This document shows positions 45,727 to 57,345 of a stretch of 64,000 bases of DNA, piece by piece. The position numbers were made by a program, and so were the translations under genes. The stretch spans positions 139,192,223 through 139,256,222 of the forward strand of contig OW799233.1 of the NCBI GenBank assembly GCA_941918925.1, in the 5' to 3' direction. Within the stretch, counting starts at the first letter, position 1. Each line of letters begins with the position of its first letter. Source of the stretch: Phyto melanocephala. Taxonomy: Eukaryota; Arthropoda; Insecta; Diptera; Rhinophoridae. Under the pieces are notes generated by a model. That model ran no database searches, was not told the origin of the DNA, and saw only the letters and a list, made by a program, of their open reading frames with translations.

Positions 45727-46781
45727 ATGTAGATAGGTATAATGACCACATTGTAGTTTGGCCTAGATTTTAGATTTCATACAATATGATATTTTCTTTA
45801 TTATTTTCGATGCCATTTTTTTTAATTTTTACATAGTTTATTGTATTCTACTAGTTAAGCCCTGTCATTTGATACCCATATTGTTGAGGTTATACTTTTA
45901 TAGTTTACTATATTGTACTGGTCGAAAGGTTTTTTGATACTAATATGGTAGGGGTTAAAAGGGAAAAAGTCGTAAATGCTATATTTGACTTATATCTAGA
46001 ACGACATCTTTTTTTTCATATCTAGCCATATTTTAATATTCAAGCCCTTGCATTTGATCCCTATATTATCTCTCTTGGTTGTAAAGAAACTGAAAAATAT
46101 CAACTTTCGATTGTAAATCTTAGGAATAGCACCGAAGAAGTTTTACTTTGGTGCTTATATATCAGTTGGTTTCAAGCCGATTTAATATATTTTTTTTAGA
46201 AATAATTTCTGAGATTACGGCTTACAATTTGGTGTCTTAGTCGTGTTCAAAAATTATTTTGGAATTTAAAAATTATTGATATATATAAAAAAATATTTTT
46301 TTTAATATATTTTTTGCCTATAACTTCACCGGTTAGTGGTCAATTTATTCAAAATTTCCTTTAGTATCTCTAGTCTCATATTTAAATTATAAATAGTTAT
46401 AGCCGTGTTTTTTTAATTTTTCTAAGGCCGGCAAATTTTTATTTTTATGGTAAAAAAGGAGAAAAAACAAAGGCAGTTGTACTAAGTTGCTCATATCTCA
46501 GATAGATATGAGGCGATTATGGCTATTTCCAGTAACAGTTTGCTCCCAAATTTTTCTGATATTTTAACACCGGCTCTTGTTAATGTCGGGTTCTTCGAAA
46601 AGTTGAATTCAACGTACGCACGGACAGATGGATAAACGAATTATGCTAAATCGACTCTCTCATTCACAATCTTTTATAAAATTTATACTTAATGGTGTCA
46701 GAAATCAATATTGTAGAAATTTTTCATGGAATGATATACTTATAAATACCCTTTTACACTGTCGTGTGAAGGATATAAAAA
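45727..46781 (+). mobile_element. Hairpin-ended element, family C copy C4
   Basis: Units: TAGTTTATTGTATTCTACTA, GTTAAGCCCTGTCATTTGAT (45836), a second at 45899 (TAGTTTACTATATTGTACTG) and a third at 46040 (CAAGCCCTTGCATTTGATCC). Then the TATATCAGTTGGTTTCAAGC block, TTGCCTATAACTTCACCGG (46314), CTCATATCTCAGATAGATATG, AAGTTGAATTCAAC, CGGACAGATGG, TATACTTAATGGTGTC, and the end hairpin ACACTGTCGTGTGAAGGATATAAAAA (46781). The left hairpin end has decayed. Confidence 0.6.
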
Positions 46782-46954
46782 TGACTTTCCCGCAGGATAA
46801 TGCCGCGGTACACAAAAGTAATCATTAAAGCTAGAGTCGTATAAAGCAAAGCCATAAACTGTTTTAAATATAGAAAGCTTCCCTTAAGGCTTATAACTAA
46901 TAATATATATATAGCAACCTATTGCTAATATTCCCATTATATAGATTTTGCCAA

Positions 46955-47190
46955 ATTTTTGCCTATAAATTTGCCGATGAATGACCTATTTACTCAAACC
47001 CAATACATATCTACAAATAGTAAGGGCTGCAAATGTTGATCTTTATAGTAAAAAGATGTAAACAACCAGACGCAATCATTTTTATATGCTCATATCTCAG
47101 AAAGTTATACGACTATTTTGCAGCATATCAATAGAGATTCATTCCTGGATATTTGCGAAAGATTAATACCATACACTGGTTTATGCAACA
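46955..47190 (+). mobile_element. Family C/A internal fragment C5
   Basis: TTTGCCTATAAATTTGCCGA and GCTCATATCTCAGAAAGTTA, followed by TCATTCCTGGATATTTGCGA and TTAATACCATACA, correspond to the interior of C4 and A1. Neither terminus is visible. Confidence 0.5.
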
Positions 47191-48045
47191 GTTTCAATTG
47201 GGAATTTATGAAATACAGTTGGAAATGGTGTTGTAAAATCAGCCAGTACTATCAATAAAGACCTCTTTGTCTTCCATGGACACACTTTAAACATCGCTCA
47301 GGTAATGGAAAATGGCCCAAAAACTTAGATATTTTGGACTCTATCTTTTGTATAAAAAATCAAATTAATATGATTTGTAAACATTATGCATTATTATTGA
47401 AATCACTATACTAAAATATATTTTAAATTTTTGGGAAAGTAGACATAAATATTTTTTTTTTACAAATAAGTGATTCCAAAACTAGAGAAAATGAACTTGT
47501 TTAATATAAAATTAGTTTCTTTTAATATGTAAGATGAACTTAATTTTTTAGCAAAATATATATGACTACTTCACTTACAAGCATTTTTTAATATAAATTC
47601 CAAAATTAAAGTCTTCTTTAAATAAGAAGTTATTTTTAATATACGGAAAGTATTTACTCAGTACTTTTATTGAAAATTTTGTTGACTTAAAAATGTTTAA
47701 AATTTTATAATAACGCGTTACAAAAAAATTTAAGTATTTCTTTCCACTCTATATATAGTCATTATATCGATACACTGAATGTGTAAAATTTCGCAGTTTC
47801 AATTGGAATGTCCCTAGAATTATTCACATTTGCAAAGAAAGTTAAATTTTTATCGAAATCATCATGAATTTTTGTTTCTATAATTAAGAAAAAACAAGAG
47901 CTTTAGTAAACCCCAAACCAAAAGTCTGTTTATTTCACATGTGATTAGTGTTGCCGTATTATTACTTAGTGCTGTTTTCCTCACAAGATAAATTATTTAT
48001 TCAAATGGTTAACAAATTTTTAAATAGTTAACAAAACAATATAAT
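47191..48045. other. AT-rich unannotated stretch
   Basis: No gene or element boundary recognised. Confidence 0.4.
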
Positions 48046-49030
48046 TTTTATACCCTTCAGCTGTGGTGCACAAGGGTCTATATAGCTTTGTCATTCCGTT
48101 TGTAATTTCTACAATTTTCAGTTCCGACCCCATGACCGTCTGTCCGTGTGTTGGTTGAAATCAACTTTTAGAAGCAACTATATGTTCCTCAGATCTGAAT
48201 ATGGTATCAATCTTTTGGCAATATCCGGGAAAACCACAACCACCTCGTTTTTTTTTACAATTACAACAGTAACAATCAAATATATTGTTTAGAGTAAACG
48301 TGGCATCGAATCCCAGCTGAGCCAAACAATTTCTTTTTTTATTTTATATATTATTTATATTTTTATAATTTTTTTATTGTTTTTTTTTGTTTTTAATACA
48401 TTTTTTTTATTTTTATACCCGCCACCAAAAAAATGGTGGGGGTATATTCATTTTGTCATTCCGTTTGTAACACATCGAAATATCCATTTTAGACCCCATA
48501 AAGTATGTATATTCTGAATCAGGGTTTGATTTGATGACGATCTAGCTATGTCCCTCCGTCTGTCCGTCTGTTGAAAGCACGATAGAGGTCGCACCGAAAG
48601 AGCTAGGGGGCTCAAATTTTGCCAGAATCTTTCTTATAGACAAGGTTTGTTTGGTATTGAAAATGGGCTATATCGGAATATTACGAAGAGAGTTATAGCT
48701 CGGAAAGCAAGAGTAGGTCGAAAAAACGGTGTCCTTCGCACATCGAATAAAATGGAATTGTGTCCAGACGCATTAACGTAGAGTCATGAAACTTCGAATA
48801 TATATTTATCGAGTCAAAATAATATTTTTCCCTGAAAATCGCTTAAATCTATGAATTAGGAAAAGAGTTATCGATCAAAATGTACGAAAATTTATACCGC
48901 ACAGTGTATTTTTCGGTATATTTAAAAACAAAAACGTCATAAAAGCAACAAAATTGAATGTACGACTCTGAAATTTTGCACACTTTGCTTTTTGGTGAGG
49001 CGCTTTTTTGTGACGGAAAATCAATGTGCC

Positions 49031-50065
49031 ACGCCCACTTTTACGCCCACCTCCCATATAACGTTTTACCTAAAATTCATATAATTTCTCTATAAATAAA
49101 CATTTTGGAATAATAAAGGGCTATATTGAAACACATAAGTTGTACTCATTCGTAAAAATAACTTTGACACGCCTACTATAACGCCCACTTTTCACGTTAT
49201 CTACCGTTAATGAAATTTAAAAGCTCATAAAACCGCCAAAATTAGAGGTATGATGATAAAATTTGCTACCTCCATCCCCCTAGGCAATATCATTACTGTG
49301 CCAGAAAATTAAGGTGCCACGCCCACTTTTACGCCCACCTCCCATATAACGTTTTAACTAAAATTCATATAATTTCTCCACTAATAAAGTTTTTTGAATA
49401 ATAAAGGGCTATATTGAAACACCTAAGTTGTACTCATTCGCAAAAATAACTTTGACACGCCTACTATAACGCCCACTTTCCACGTTATCTACCGTTAATG
49501 AAATTTAAAAGCTCATAAAACCGCCGAAATTAGAGGTATGAAGATAAAATTTACTACATATATCCTCCTAGGCAGTGTCATCACTGTGCCAGAAAATTAA
49601 GGTGTCACGCCCATTTTTACGCCCTCCTCCCATATAACGTTTTAACTGAAATTCATATAATTTCTCCATTAATATAGATTTTGGAATAATAAAGGGCTAT
49701 ATTGAAACACCTAAGTTGTACTCATTCGCAAAAATAACTTTGACACGCCTACTATATCGCCAACTTTTCACGTTATACATAGCTAATGAAATTTAAAAGC
49801 TCATAAAACCGCCAAAATTAGAGGTATGATGATTAAATTTGCTACGTATATCCTTCTAATCAATGTTATTGTTGTGCCAGAAAGTTTAGGTGACACGCTC
49901 ACTTTAACGCCTACCTCCTATATAAAGGTTTATCTTAAATCCATGTAATCTATTGACAAAGTTTTTGGGAAAATAAAGGACTATATTGAAATATCTAAGT
50001 TGTATTTATTAGCACAAACTTTATTGACACGCCTACTTTAACGCCCACTTTCATTGAAAGACTAC
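49031..50065 (-). repeat. Four 288-bp tandem monomers in B4
   Basis: The marker ACGCCC/ACGCTC-CACTTT recurs at 49031, 49319, 49607 and 49895, exactly 288 bp apart each time. Neighbouring units are about 90% alike by eye; the distal one is the most divergent. Confidence 0.9.
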
Positions 50066-50102
50066 ATTTACAAAAGCATTTTAGTAGCATATCGAAGTTA
50101 TA

Positions 50103-50650
50103 AAGGGTGTTTAAATTTTAAGGACCGATGTTGAATTTAAATAAAACACAAATTATTTAGGATATTATTATTACTTCTTTTTATAATGATAATATTTGTA
50201 CGGTTCAATTATGTATTTAACAAAATATCGGCCAAATGGCCCCCCCATCCTTGGCGCCACTCCTCTATCTGATGGTCCAAATTTTCAATGACAATGTTGA
50301 TGCTCAATTGTTGGGCATAATGATGAGTCGAGGTTAACTGCTCTTTTGCCACACTATCGCAAAAACCAGCAGTGGTTCCCATTCAACGAACTAAGAAATT
50401 TAAATATTTTTTACAATTCTCCCGATTGTGGATGAATTTGAATGATTATGTTGATCAAAAGAGTTACGAAGTGCATCCCATTTTTATAAAAAACCTGAAT
50501 AACTTTAAAGAGTTGCTCATTTGCGTATCTTTCTACGGATCAAATTGAGTAAGTTTGAGATTGAGAAAAGTCAAGTGAAATGCAGAAAACAAATCTAAAG
50601 ACTAGGTGTAGTTCACCTTCAACATCGGCCCTTAAAATTTAACCACCCTC
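50103..50650 (-). mobile_element. Tc1/mariner deletion derivative in B4
   Basis: TA occurs at 50101-50102 and 50651-50652. Ends are AAGGGTGTTTAAATTTTAAGG and the inverse CCTTAAAATTTAACCACCCTC-type sequence. It has the same fused transposase ends as the copies in B1, B3 and B5, shortened by a deletion near 50396 (AGGCATTCACAGATTTTC-type sequence of B3 is missing). Confidence 0.8.
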
Positions 50651-50987
50651 TACAAAGAAAGTGATACATATTTTATTATAAAGAGATTATTCCATAATGA
50701 TTAACAAAATAATAAATATTGTGCTTTAAATGTACACAAAATTGGTGGTGGGTATAAAAGATTCGGCACAGCCGAATATAGTGCTCTTACTTGTTTTTTT
50801 TTGTAATTTTTTTTTGGAAGCATACAAACGTAAACTCAATTTATAATTCTGCAATGGGATGTTTTGTTTATGTATGTACGTATTTCATATGAGATGAATG
50901 GTGATACAAACAATTGTTATTGCATGACTACACGTTGTGAAGGGTATATAAGATTCGGCACGGCCGAATATAGCACTTTTACTTATT

Positions 50988-51604
50988 TTGGTTGTACTGT
51001 GTTTTATAAACAGCAGGATATACTTTAATGGGAGCTCCTAAGTTGTATTTGCATGTTACTTAACTCCCGTTTACTAAAAAATATTTTTGAAGAGTACTTA
51101 ATATTTATTTTTTATAGAATATATTGTATTATAGTATAACATATTTGCCATACTGATGTACTGGAAAGGAAGCTTTTTGTAGAATAAGTGGTGTTTTCTG
51201 ACATAAGTAATTACAGGGATAATTAACATTTTTCAATATAAACTTCTAATTACTTTAAGATAACCGACAGTCTCAATATGGTAAGGGCTTGACCAGCATA
51301 ATATTTTTGAATTTATAGAGGCAACCATCACCAAATGGCGTATAAAAAATTATATATTAAGATGATCTAGTTTTTTTAAAATTACTCATTCAACATAATA
51401 TTGGTGTAATATATAAGAGAGTTTGACTTTTATAATACAGATAGAGTAATAAAATATTAGATATATAAGAAATCCGGTTTTCGGTTTTTAAGCGATAAAC
51501 CGGCTATAATAGACGGTTTCATGTATTGTTTTTTTAATATAAAACCTAAAAAATTGCTACTTTTATTCAAATAACTTATTATTTAAAATATAAAAGAATT
51601 TAAC
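50988..51604. other. AT-rich unannotated stretch
   Basis: Nothing recognised. Confidence 0.4.
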
Positions 51605-52375
51605 ATATTCAGTCGTTCTGAATCTAATAATACACTTCACCATCATGTACGTAGAAAAAATTATCTCATCGTAGCATAGCCTTAATTTTAGATTGAACAT
51701 TTTACACAATTTTGTTAAGTTACTTAGGACGCTATTCTACTAGTCAAGCCTTTTTATTAAATGCCCAAACCGACGGAGAAAAAATTATCCGCCTTTTTCT
51801 TCCGACGCTATATTGGATTTTCACTTTGACATAGTTAATGGTATTCCACTTTCATCTGATGCCAATATTATGGAGATTTGAGTTGACATAGCCGTAATTA
51901 CTATATTTGGACACTATTTTATTTATGACGCTATCCTTAAATATAACTATTCGAAAATTTACTATATTCTACTTGTTTGATACTAATATTGAGGCTTTAA
52001 GAGGTTATTTTTTAAAATACTGAGTTTAATGTATATTTAAATATATTGTATGCCATTTTGTGGTGCCAGTTATCATGGATTTTCATAGTGTATTATACTC
52101 TGCTAGTCAAGCCCTTTCTTGAAGTTGAATAAAATGATTATCCTTTGTAAATTAAAGAAAAAAAAATTTAAGTAGTTGTATATTGTAGCTTAGATCTCAG
52201 CAAGTTTTAAATCGTTTTGTAAGTTTTTCTTAGAAATAGAAGCTAATATTTGTGGTAAAAGAACAGATGTATTTGTTTGCTCATGTAGCAGAAAGGTATG
52301 GGTCGATTGTACTGAATTTAATAAGGGATTCATTTCCGAATATTTTTAATAGCTTCTAAAATTTATTTGTACTCT
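51605..52375 (+). mobile_element. Hairpin-ended element, family C copy C6 (degenerate)
   Basis: Hairpin remnant ATTCAGTCGTTCTGAATCTA (51608), TACACTTCACCATCATG, units with CTATTCTACTAGTCAAGCC (51731) and CATAGTGTATTATACTCTGC, TAGTCAAGCCCTTTC (52084), the CTTAGATCTCAGCAAGTTTT block, TTTGCTCATGTAGCAG and TAGCTTCTAAAATTTATTTG. The GACR end is lost; a fresh family A copy starts at 52411. Confidence 0.5.
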
Positions 52376-52410
52376 TTGCTGAAACCCCTGTTTTGATAAT
52401 GTAAATATAT

Positions 52411-53047
52411 AACAAGTAACAGTGCTATATTCGGTCGTGCCGAATCTTATATACCCTTCATAACGTGTAGTCATGCAATACCAATTGTTTTTATCACCAT
52501 TCATCTCATATAAAATACGTACATACATGTTAACAACATACAGAAGAAAAATATTACAAAAAAATATATATATTAAAAATAAAAAAAATTAAAAAAAAAA
52601 TTAAAAAAAATTTTTTAAATTATATTTTATATTAAATAAAATAAAATTTGTTTGGATCAGGTGGAATTCGATGACACGTTTACTTTAACCATTATATATG
52701 TAGGTTTTTGTTGTAATTGTGAAAAAAACGAGGTGGTTGTGGTTTTTCGCTCATATCTCAGAAAGTTTTGAGGCGATTGTGCTGAATTTCAATACCGATT
52801 CATTCTTGGATATTTCCAAGAGATTAATACCATAAAGAGATCTGAGGAACATATACTTGCTTCTAAAAGTTGATTTCAACCAACACTCGTACAGACGGGC
52901 AGACGGTCAGGGCTTAATCGACTCCTCTATTCATAAGCTTTCTGAAAATATATACTCTATGGGGTCGGAAATTAAAATTGTAGAAATTACAAACGGAATG
53001 ACAAAGCTATATATACACTTGTGCACCGCAGGTGAAGGGTATAAAAA
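52411..53047 (+). mobile_element. Hairpin-ended element, family A copy A3
   Basis: AACAAGTAACAGTGC with hairpin TTCGGTCGTGCCGAA, CCCTTCATAACGTGTAGTCA, a short A-rich core (52554-52650, half the length of A2/A5 cores), GGATCAGGTGGAATTCGATG, GACGGGCAGACGGTCAGGG, TATACTCTATGGGGTCGGAA, and the end hairpin CACTTGTGCACCGCAGGTGAAGGG then TATAAAAA. Confidence 0.8.
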
Positions 53048-54460
53048 TACATCCAAATAGCTGAACCATAAAGTTTTGATAAGAAATGCCTATAGACAGC
53101 CCAGCAAAAATAACTGCTGTAAAAGCAATATTCTACATTTGGGAACTTACTGCGTTATGCATAATAACAAACCGTGCGCTAACTAACAAGCTGGTAACTT
53201 TAATGTGGGAAAATTTCCATAAGAGAAATATAGCAGCTCGTTAGTTAGTTCGCAGTTTGTTAAATTTCATGACGCCGTTAGTATCTAAAACATAATGACT
53301 AATTTTGTCACCACAAAATACCTGATTGCCAGTATTCAGGATACAAGATATTAAAGTATCTGTGACGCAAAAAGTAACTATCAAATTTTTTAATAGAAAA
53401 GGATTTAAAAAAATATTTTATTTAATTAAATAACTTTTGGTCTTTTTTTGTGGAATTAAAAATGCTTAAGTTTTTATTGGTATTAAATATCCAAAGTCAG
53501 CGTTGTAGTGAAAAGGGTCCATAGTTAACCGCACTATAAAACTTTGATGCTTGTTTGTTATAATCGGTCAAAGGCAGATGACCTCTTTTGTATAAACTTT
53601 TATTAAAAAAGTATTTAAATGACGTAAAACTAATTTTGACAACTCTAACTTAAACTCCATGTTGTCCGAAACAAAATGCCAGTTATAATTTTTTCCTGCT
53701 GTCGCTATTAAAATATCGCACTGTAAATAAACATTTCATGTAAAAAATGCTATCAATAACAAAATAACATATCGTAGTGTTTGGTTATTAATTACTTCTA
53801 ATCTGTAATCTATTGAGGTCGTTATTGGAAATTCGACGAATATATAAATGTACATTATAGTGAACGGCATATGAGATACGGCATGCATGGTTTAATTTAT
53901 TTTTATTGAATTTATAAAATTCTACATGATAGATTATATGGCAACACTGTTTGAGTATAGAATTTTTGCGTGAATATACAACGAGAGTATGCTTACTTTC
54001 CTTAGAAGCAGCTTTAGGTTAGTGGATTTTCTGCAGTTTCCTTTCCAAACTACTTTTCTTCTTTTACTACTTCATTTTTGCTAAGTTTTTTTCTAATATC
54101 ACTTGTATACAAGTATTTCAAGTATGTATGTGTTTATACGCCGGTTTCTTTTTCTTGTCTATCTAATACACAGTTTTTTATATTTCTACTTACGTTAGTG
54201 ACAGTGTGTATTTCTGAGTTAAAAAAAAATATGCATTTATATGTAAGAATGTATTCCTACATTCAAACAGAGCTTTACCACAGAAGTGTTTGCATTAGTT
54301 TAAGTACATCAAATGCGTATGTGTTTTTATTACTTACATACACATACATATACACGTATGTTAGTATAATACATCGTATGTTTGTCGGTTGGTTTTGGGT
54401 ACCCTCTTGACAGTATATTCTTTAGAGGATTTACGAGTGCTTAGTTTAAATACATTTAAA
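53048..54460. other. AT-rich stretch with an imperfect hairpin
   Basis: Arms at 53166-53193 and 53234-53261 (AACAAAC...TAACTAAC-AGCTG and its inverse) pair at 23 of 28 positions and may be a MITE core. The open frame at 54078-54410 is tyrosine-rich, driven by TATG/CATA simple sequence, without a domain. Confidence 0.4.
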
Positions 54461-54605
54461 AACAAGTAAGAGCACTATATTCGGCTGTGCCGAATCTTTT
54501 ATACCCACCACCAATTTTGTGTACATTTAAAGCACAATATTTATTATTTTGTTAATCGCTATGGAATAATCTCATTATAATAAAATATGTACCACTTTCT
54601 TTGTA

Positions 54606-55228
54606 TAGGGTGGTTAAATTTTAAGGGCCCATGTTGAAGGTGAACTACAGCTAGTCTTTAAATTTGTTTTCTGCATTTCACTTGACATTTCGCAATCTCA
54701 AACTTACTCAATTTGATCCGTGGAAAGATACGCAAATGAGCAACGCTTTAAAGTTATTCAGGTTTTTTATAAAAATGGGCGTTCAAATCAAAATGCATTT
54801 TGTGCACTTTGTAATTCTTTTGATTAACATAATCGTTCAAATTCGTCCACAATCGGGAGAATTGTAAAAAATATTTAAATTTCTGGAAAACAGGTCTGTA
54901 TAAAATGTTAGAAAATCTGTGAATACCTTCTTAGTGCGTTGAATGGGAACCACTGGTGGTTTTTGCGATAGTGTGGCAAAAGAGCAGTCAACCTCGACTC
55001 ATCATCATGCCAAACAATTGAGCATCAACATTGTCATTGAAAATTTGGACCATCAGATAGAGGAGTGGTACCAAGGATTGGGGGGGGGGGGTAATTTTGT
55101 CGATATTTTGTTAAATACATAATTGAACTTTACAAATATCATCATTACAAAAAGAAATGATAATAGTTTCCTAAATAATTTGTGTTTTATTTTAATTCAT
55201 CATCGGTCCTTAAAATTTGACCACCCTT
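54606..55228 (+). mobile_element. Tc1/mariner deletion derivative in B5
   Basis: TA at 54604-54605 and 55229-55230 flank TAGGGTGGTTAAATTTTAAGG and the inverse CCTTAAAATTTGACCACCCTT. The + strand reads WKDTQMSNALKLFRFFIKMG early on, then VAKEQSTSTHHHAKQLSI joined to VIENLDHQIEEW. The catalytic segments are deleted, so this is a non-autonomous derivative of 623 bp. Confidence 0.85.
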
Positions 55229-55420
55229 TATAATTTCGATATGCTACTAAAATGCTTTTGTAAATGTAGTCTTTTAGTAAAAGTGGGCGTTAAAGTAGGA
55301 GTGTCAATAAAGTTTCTGCTTATAAATACAACTTAGATATTTCAATATAGTCCTTTATTTTCCCAAAAACATTGTCAATAGAGAAATTACATGAATTTAA
55401 GATAAACCGTTATATGGGAG

Positions 55421-56030
55421 GTAGGCGTTAAAGTGGGCGTGTCACCTAAACTTTTTGGCACAACAATTACATTGATTAGAAGGATATTTGTAGCAAATTT
55501 GATCATCATGCCTTTAATTTTGGCGGTTTTATGAGCTTTTAAATTTCATTAACGGTAGATAACGTGAAAAGTGGGCGTTATAGTAGGCGTGTCAAAGTTA
55601 TTTTTGCGAATGAGCACAACTTAGATGTTTCAATATAGCCCTTTATTATTCCAAAATCTTTATTAATAGAGAAATTATATGAATTTTAGTTAAAACGTTA
55701 TATGGGAGGTGGGCGTAAAAGTGGGCGTGGCACCTAAATGTTCTGGCACAGTAATGATATTGCCTAGGGGGATATACGTAGCAAATTTGATCATCATACC
55801 TCTAATTTTGGCGGTTTTATGAGCTTTAAATTTCATTAACGGGAGATAACGTGAAAAGTGGGCGTTATAGTAGGCGTGTCAAAGTTATTTTTGCGAATGA
55901 GCACAACTTAGGTGTTTCAATATAGCCCTTTATTATTCCAAAATCTTTATTAGTAGAGAAATTATATGAATTTTAGTTAAAACGTTATATGGGAGGTGGG
56001 CGTAAAAGTGGGCGTGGCACATTGATTTTC
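55421..56030 (+). repeat. Three 288-bp-type tandem monomers in B5
   Basis: GTAGGCGTTAAAGTGGGCGT at 55421, GTGGGCGTAAAAGTGGGCGT at 55709 and again at 55996, spacing 288 and 287 bp. Units two and three are almost identical over their shared length, suggesting recent duplication. Confidence 0.9.
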
Positions 56031-56474
56031 CGTTACAAAAAAGCCACTCACCAAAAAGCAGAGTGTGCAAAATTTCAGAGTCGTACATCCAATTTTGTTG
56101 CTTTTATGACGTTTTTGTTTTTAAATATACCGAAAAATACACTGTGCGGTATAAATTTTCGTACATTTTGATCGATAACTCCTCTCCTAATGCATAGATT
56201 TAAATAATTTTCGGCGAAAGATATTGTTTTTACTCAGGAAATATATATTCGAAGTTTCATGAGTCTACGTTGATGCGTTTGGACACAATTCCATTTTATT
56301 CGATGTTCGAAGGACACGGTTTTTTCGACCTACTCTTGCTTTTCGAGTTATAACTCTCTTCCTAATATTCCGATTTAGCCCATTTTCAATACCAAACAAA
56401 CCTTGTCTATAAGAAAGATTCTGGCGAAATTTGAGCCCCCTAGCTTTTTCGGTGCGACCTCTATCGTGCTTTCA

Positions 56475-56552
56475 ACAGACGGACAGACGGACAGACGGAC
56501 AGACGGACAGACGGACAGACGGACAGACGGACAGACGGACAGACGGACGGAC
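56475..56552 (+). repeat. Expanded GACAGACG 8-bp microsatellite in B5
   Basis: GGACAGAC is repeated about nine times without error; other B copies have only two or three units at this position. In the open frame it reads as DGQTDRRT repeats, a spurious protein. Confidence 0.95.
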
Positions 56553-56692
56553 ATAGCTAGATCGTCATCAAATCAAACCCTGATTCAGAATATATATACT
56601 TTATGGGGTCTAAAATGGATATTTCGATGTGTTACAAACGGAATGACAAAATGAATATACCCCCACCATTTTTTTGGTGGCGGGTATAAAAA

Positions 56693-57345
56693 AGCAAAAG
56701 CTTTAATCATTTTTGTTTGTCATTTGTGAGCTAGTGAAAAAATGCAATAAACGAAAATTGAAAACCAAGAAAAATTCTATAAAAGACAGCTAAAAATTTC
56801 ATATGCATATGTATGTATGTATATGTATGTATGTATATGCATCTTTATCTTGTATCTTTCGAAAGAAATGCAGATTAAATTTTTAAAGAACAAAGAGTTT
56901 TTGAGATTTTTGTTTATATGATAATATGTGCAACTAATTAAATATTAGTTATTAATTATATTTTAGCTTTCCCTAGAAAGCCTTTGTGATGTTTCAATAT
57001 TTAAGTCATGCGAATATTAGCAGCTTTTAATTAACCTCTAACTTATTTAATAAATTTATCTTCTTAAAGTTTTTATTATTTTTTTTAGCAATACTTAAAG
57101 AAATCCTATTTTAAAGTGCATACTGCAGTACCTGTACACTAAAGGCTAATAAAACAATTATTTTGTATATAAAACAATACACTATAAAAAATTGTTTAAA
57201 GTTTACGATCATACATAAATTAATTAAATTTTTGCTGAAAATCAAATGTTATCTTATATTATATTGATTTTCTGATTTTTTGTAAAAAAACATAATTCAT
57301 TTAATATTCTAAAAAAATGCAAATCTGCTCATAAAAGTGTTTATT
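56693..57345. other. AT-rich stretch
   Basis: It contains a (TATG)n run at 56805-56842; otherwise nothing recognised. Confidence 0.4.

Larger units (their letters stand above)
48411..50796 (-). mobile_element. Hairpin-ended element, family B copy B4, nested in A4
   Basis: It begins TTTTATACCCGCCACC...GGTGGGGGTAT, has the GACR tract CCGTCTGTCCGTCTG at 48556, TCAGGGTTTGATTTGATGAC, four monomers, and one mariner derivative, and ends AAGATTCGGCACAGCCGAATATAGTGCTCTTACTTGTT. Colinear with B3. The open frame at 48875-49057 is repeat sequence. Confidence 0.82.
48046..50987 (-). mobile_element. Hairpin-ended element, family A copy A4, split by B4
   Basis: It begins (reverse order) TTTTTATACCCTTCAGCTGTGG, with CCGTCTGTCCGTGTGTTGG at 48127, and reaches GGCATCGAATCCCAGCTGAGCC at 48300. 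Its AT-rich core is interrupted at about 48411 by B4, and resumes at 50797 with GGAAGCATACAAACG, AATGGGATGTTTTG, CATGACTACACGTTGTGAAGGG, and the hairpin TTCGGCACGGCCGAA (50954) then TAGCACTTTTACTTATT. Confidence 0.78.
54461..56692 (+). mobile_element. Hairpin-ended element, family B copy B5
   Basis: AACAAGTAAGAGC, hairpin TTCGGCTGTGCCGAA (54480-54494), TACCCACCACC; then a mariner derivative, three monomers, an expanded GACAGACG tract, TATACTTTATGGGGTC, and CCCCCACCATTTTTTTGGTGG with CGGGTATAAAAA at the end. It is the cleanest complete copy of the family and the reference for the others. Open frames at 55989-56171 and 56403-56654 are repeat-derived. Confidence 0.86.

Noticed and set aside
48875..49057. 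Conserved MGGGRKSGRGTLIF open frame, also at 55989-56171
   Set aside because: It is GTGGGCGTAAAAGTGGGCGTGG monomer sequence of family B read in frame; its apparent conservation reflects repeat copying.
54078..54410. 110-codon open frame
   Set aside because: Tyrosine- and hydrophobic-rich translation over TATG/CATA simple sequence; no domain, no splice or start context.
54664..54867. Open frame reading WKDTQMSNALKLFRFF, present also at 33722-33925
   Set aside because: It is the same segment of the mariner deletion derivative in two B copies; no intact protein, and B1 and B4 copies are broken.
13331..56030. Regularly spaced repeats considered as a CRISPR-like array
   Set aside because: The 288-bp units are contiguous monomers of a eukaryotic transposable element; there are no short repeats with unique spacers and no cas genes.
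56403..56654. Open frame with DGQTDRRT repeats
   Set aside because: It is the translated GACAGACG microsatellite and the end of family B, repeated without coding conservation in other copies.
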